Positions 63,221-64,000 of a stretch of 64,000 bases of DNA are shown here, piece by piece. Numbering within the stretch: position 1 is the first letter of the stretch; the number at the start of each line of letters is the position of its first letter. The stretch comes from Novosphingobium piscinae (GTDB lineage: Bacteria; Pseudomonadota; Alphaproteobacteria; Sphingomonadales; Sphingomonadaceae): NCBI RefSeq assembly GCF_014230355.1, contig NZ_JACLAX010000001.1, forward strand, positions 422,068 through 486,067, read 5' to 3'. Below the pieces are notes generated by a model. That model had not been told where the DNA came from. It saw only the letters and a list, made by a program, of their open reading frames with translations, and searched no databases. Made by a program: the position numbers and the translations under genes.

Positions 63221-64000
63221 TCAGGCCAGCAGGGCCGGCTGCTCGATCAGGCGGGCCAGCGCGGCCATGAAGCGGCCGGCGTCGGCCCCGTCGATCGCGC
63301 GGTGATCGCAGCTCAGCGACAGGTGCAGGACGGGGACGATGCGCAGCGCGCCGTCATCGTCGATCGGCTCGGGGCGGGCCGTGCCCACGGCCAGGATCGC
63401 GCCCTGCGGCGGGTTGATGATCGCGTCGAACTGCTCGACCCCGAAGCCACCGAGGTTGGAGAGCGAGAAGCTGCCGCCGGTGAACTCCTCCGGGCGCAGC
63501 TTGCCGGCCCGCGCCTTCTGCGCCAGCTCGCGCATGGTCGCGGCGATGGCGGCCGGGGCATGCTCGTCGGCGGCGAAGACGATCGGCGTCACCAGCCCGC
63601 GGTCGGTGGCCACGGCCACGGCGATATCGGCCTGGTGGAACTGGTGGATCTCCGCACCGTGGACCTGGACGTTGACCGCCGGCACCTCGCGCAATGCCAG
63701 CGCGCAGGCGCGGATCAGGTAGTCGTTGACGCTCGGCCGCTCACCCGCCGTGGCGGCGCGCAGCGCCAGCAGGCGGTCGGCGCGCACCCGGCGGCGCACG
63801 TAGAAGTGCGGGATCTCCTGCTTGGCCTGGGTCAGCCGCCGCGCGATCGTGCGGCGCATGGCCGACATCGGCACGATCTCCGGCGCCCCCGCGGCACCGG
63901 ACGGGGCCAGCGACGCCGCGACCGGCACCGCTGCGGCGGGCGCCGGCGCCGCATTGGCCACGGCCGCCAGCACGTCGGCGCGGCGCACCCGCCCGCGCGG
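63221..64000 (-). CDS. 2-oxo acid dehydrogenase E2 (dihydrolipoyl acyltransferase), partial
   Basis: 260 codons in the window; the 5' part (lipoyl domain and most of the E3-binding domain) lies beyond position 64000. The visible start, PRGRVRRADVLAAV, is the end of the E3/E1-binding domain, then an Ala/Pro linker and the catalytic domain with FYVRRRVRADRLLALR, GGSFSLSNLGGFGVEQFDAIINPPQGAILAVG and the active-site DHRAIDGA. Transfers an acyl group from lipoyl to CoA. Confidence 0.93.
   Translation of the reverse strand, partial: PRGRVRRADVLAAVANAAPAPAAAVPVAASLAPSGAAGAPEIVPMSAMRRTIARRLTQAKQEIPHFYVRRRVRADRLLALRAATAGERPSVNDYLIRACALALREVPAVNVQVHGAEIHQFHQADIAVAVATDRGLVTPIVFAADEHAPAAIAATMRELAQKARAGKLRPEEFTGGSFSLSNLGGFGVEQFDAIINPPQGAILAVGTARPEPIDDDGALRIVPVLHLSLSCDHRAIDGADAGRFMAALARLIEQPALLA

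Overview
GC-rich DNA of alphaproteobacterial, most likely sphingomonad (Novosphingobium/Sphingobium-like) type. The reasons are a LigM-type tetrahydrofolate-dependent O-demethylase with its own C1-folate genes, two large TonB-dependent receptors, many SDR/ALDH/acyl-CoA catabolic genes, Lrp/MarR/TetR/LuxR regulators beside them, and sphingomonad-style palindromic intergenic repeats. No rRNA, tRNA or CRISPR array was seen.

Region 1 (1-19.7 kb). Plus-strand run: GMC oxidoreductase, TonB receptor, aldehyde dehydrogenase, carboxymuconolactone-decarboxylase-family protein, HIBADH-type dehydrogenase, carotenoid/lignostilbene-type dioxygenase, NmrA-type SDR, DUF3237 protein and a large acyl-CoA dehydrogenase. 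A minus-strand MarR regulator and ALDH follow, then folB-purU diverging from ligM-metF-folD. Read together, this looks like a locus for a lignin-derived (methoxylated) dimer: uptake, side-chain oxidation, stilbene cleavage, aldehyde oxidation, O-demethylation and recycling of the methyl group through tetrahydrofolate. An NTF2-like protein and a DoxX-like membrane protein sit divergently in an AT-rich patch at its end.

Region 2 (19.7-37.8 kb). Accessory island. It starts with an IS3-family element, an IS630 stub and the tip of a further element, and ends with an inverted, identical 30-bp copy of that tip. Cargo: Baeyer-Villiger-type monooxygenase, SDRs, a hotdog thioesterase, two alpha/beta hydrolases, a GH78 rhamnosidase, a TonB receptor and two TetR regulators, suggesting catabolism of a rhamnosylated ketone-bearing natural product. 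Its right part is decayed: a frameshifted acyl-CoA ligase, an ISL3 transposase with an in-frame stop and missing 3' end, and an aldehyde dehydrogenase stub next to a GbsR/MarR-type regulator.

Region 3 (37.8-53.5 kb). Mostly housekeeping or amino-acid metabolism: Lrp regulator and arginine succinyltransferase genes (astA-astD-astB) ending in an M20 hydrolase, a FucP-like sugar transporter, HU, a winged-helix protein with three upstream dyads, glutathione-dependent formaldehyde oxidation (frmA, fghA), enoyl-CoA hydratase, SDR, YbaK, alanine dehydrogenase with divergent Lrp regulator, and an RBBP9-like hydrolase.

Region 4 (53.5-64 kb). M28 metallopeptidase, LuxR-type regulator, VOC protein divergent from a Rieske oxygenase-SDR-TesB-MaoC operon, a duplicated 111-bp repeat, and a minus-strand set of an E2 acyltransferase (cut by the window edge), acyl-CoA dehydrogenase and azoreductase-like flavoprotein.
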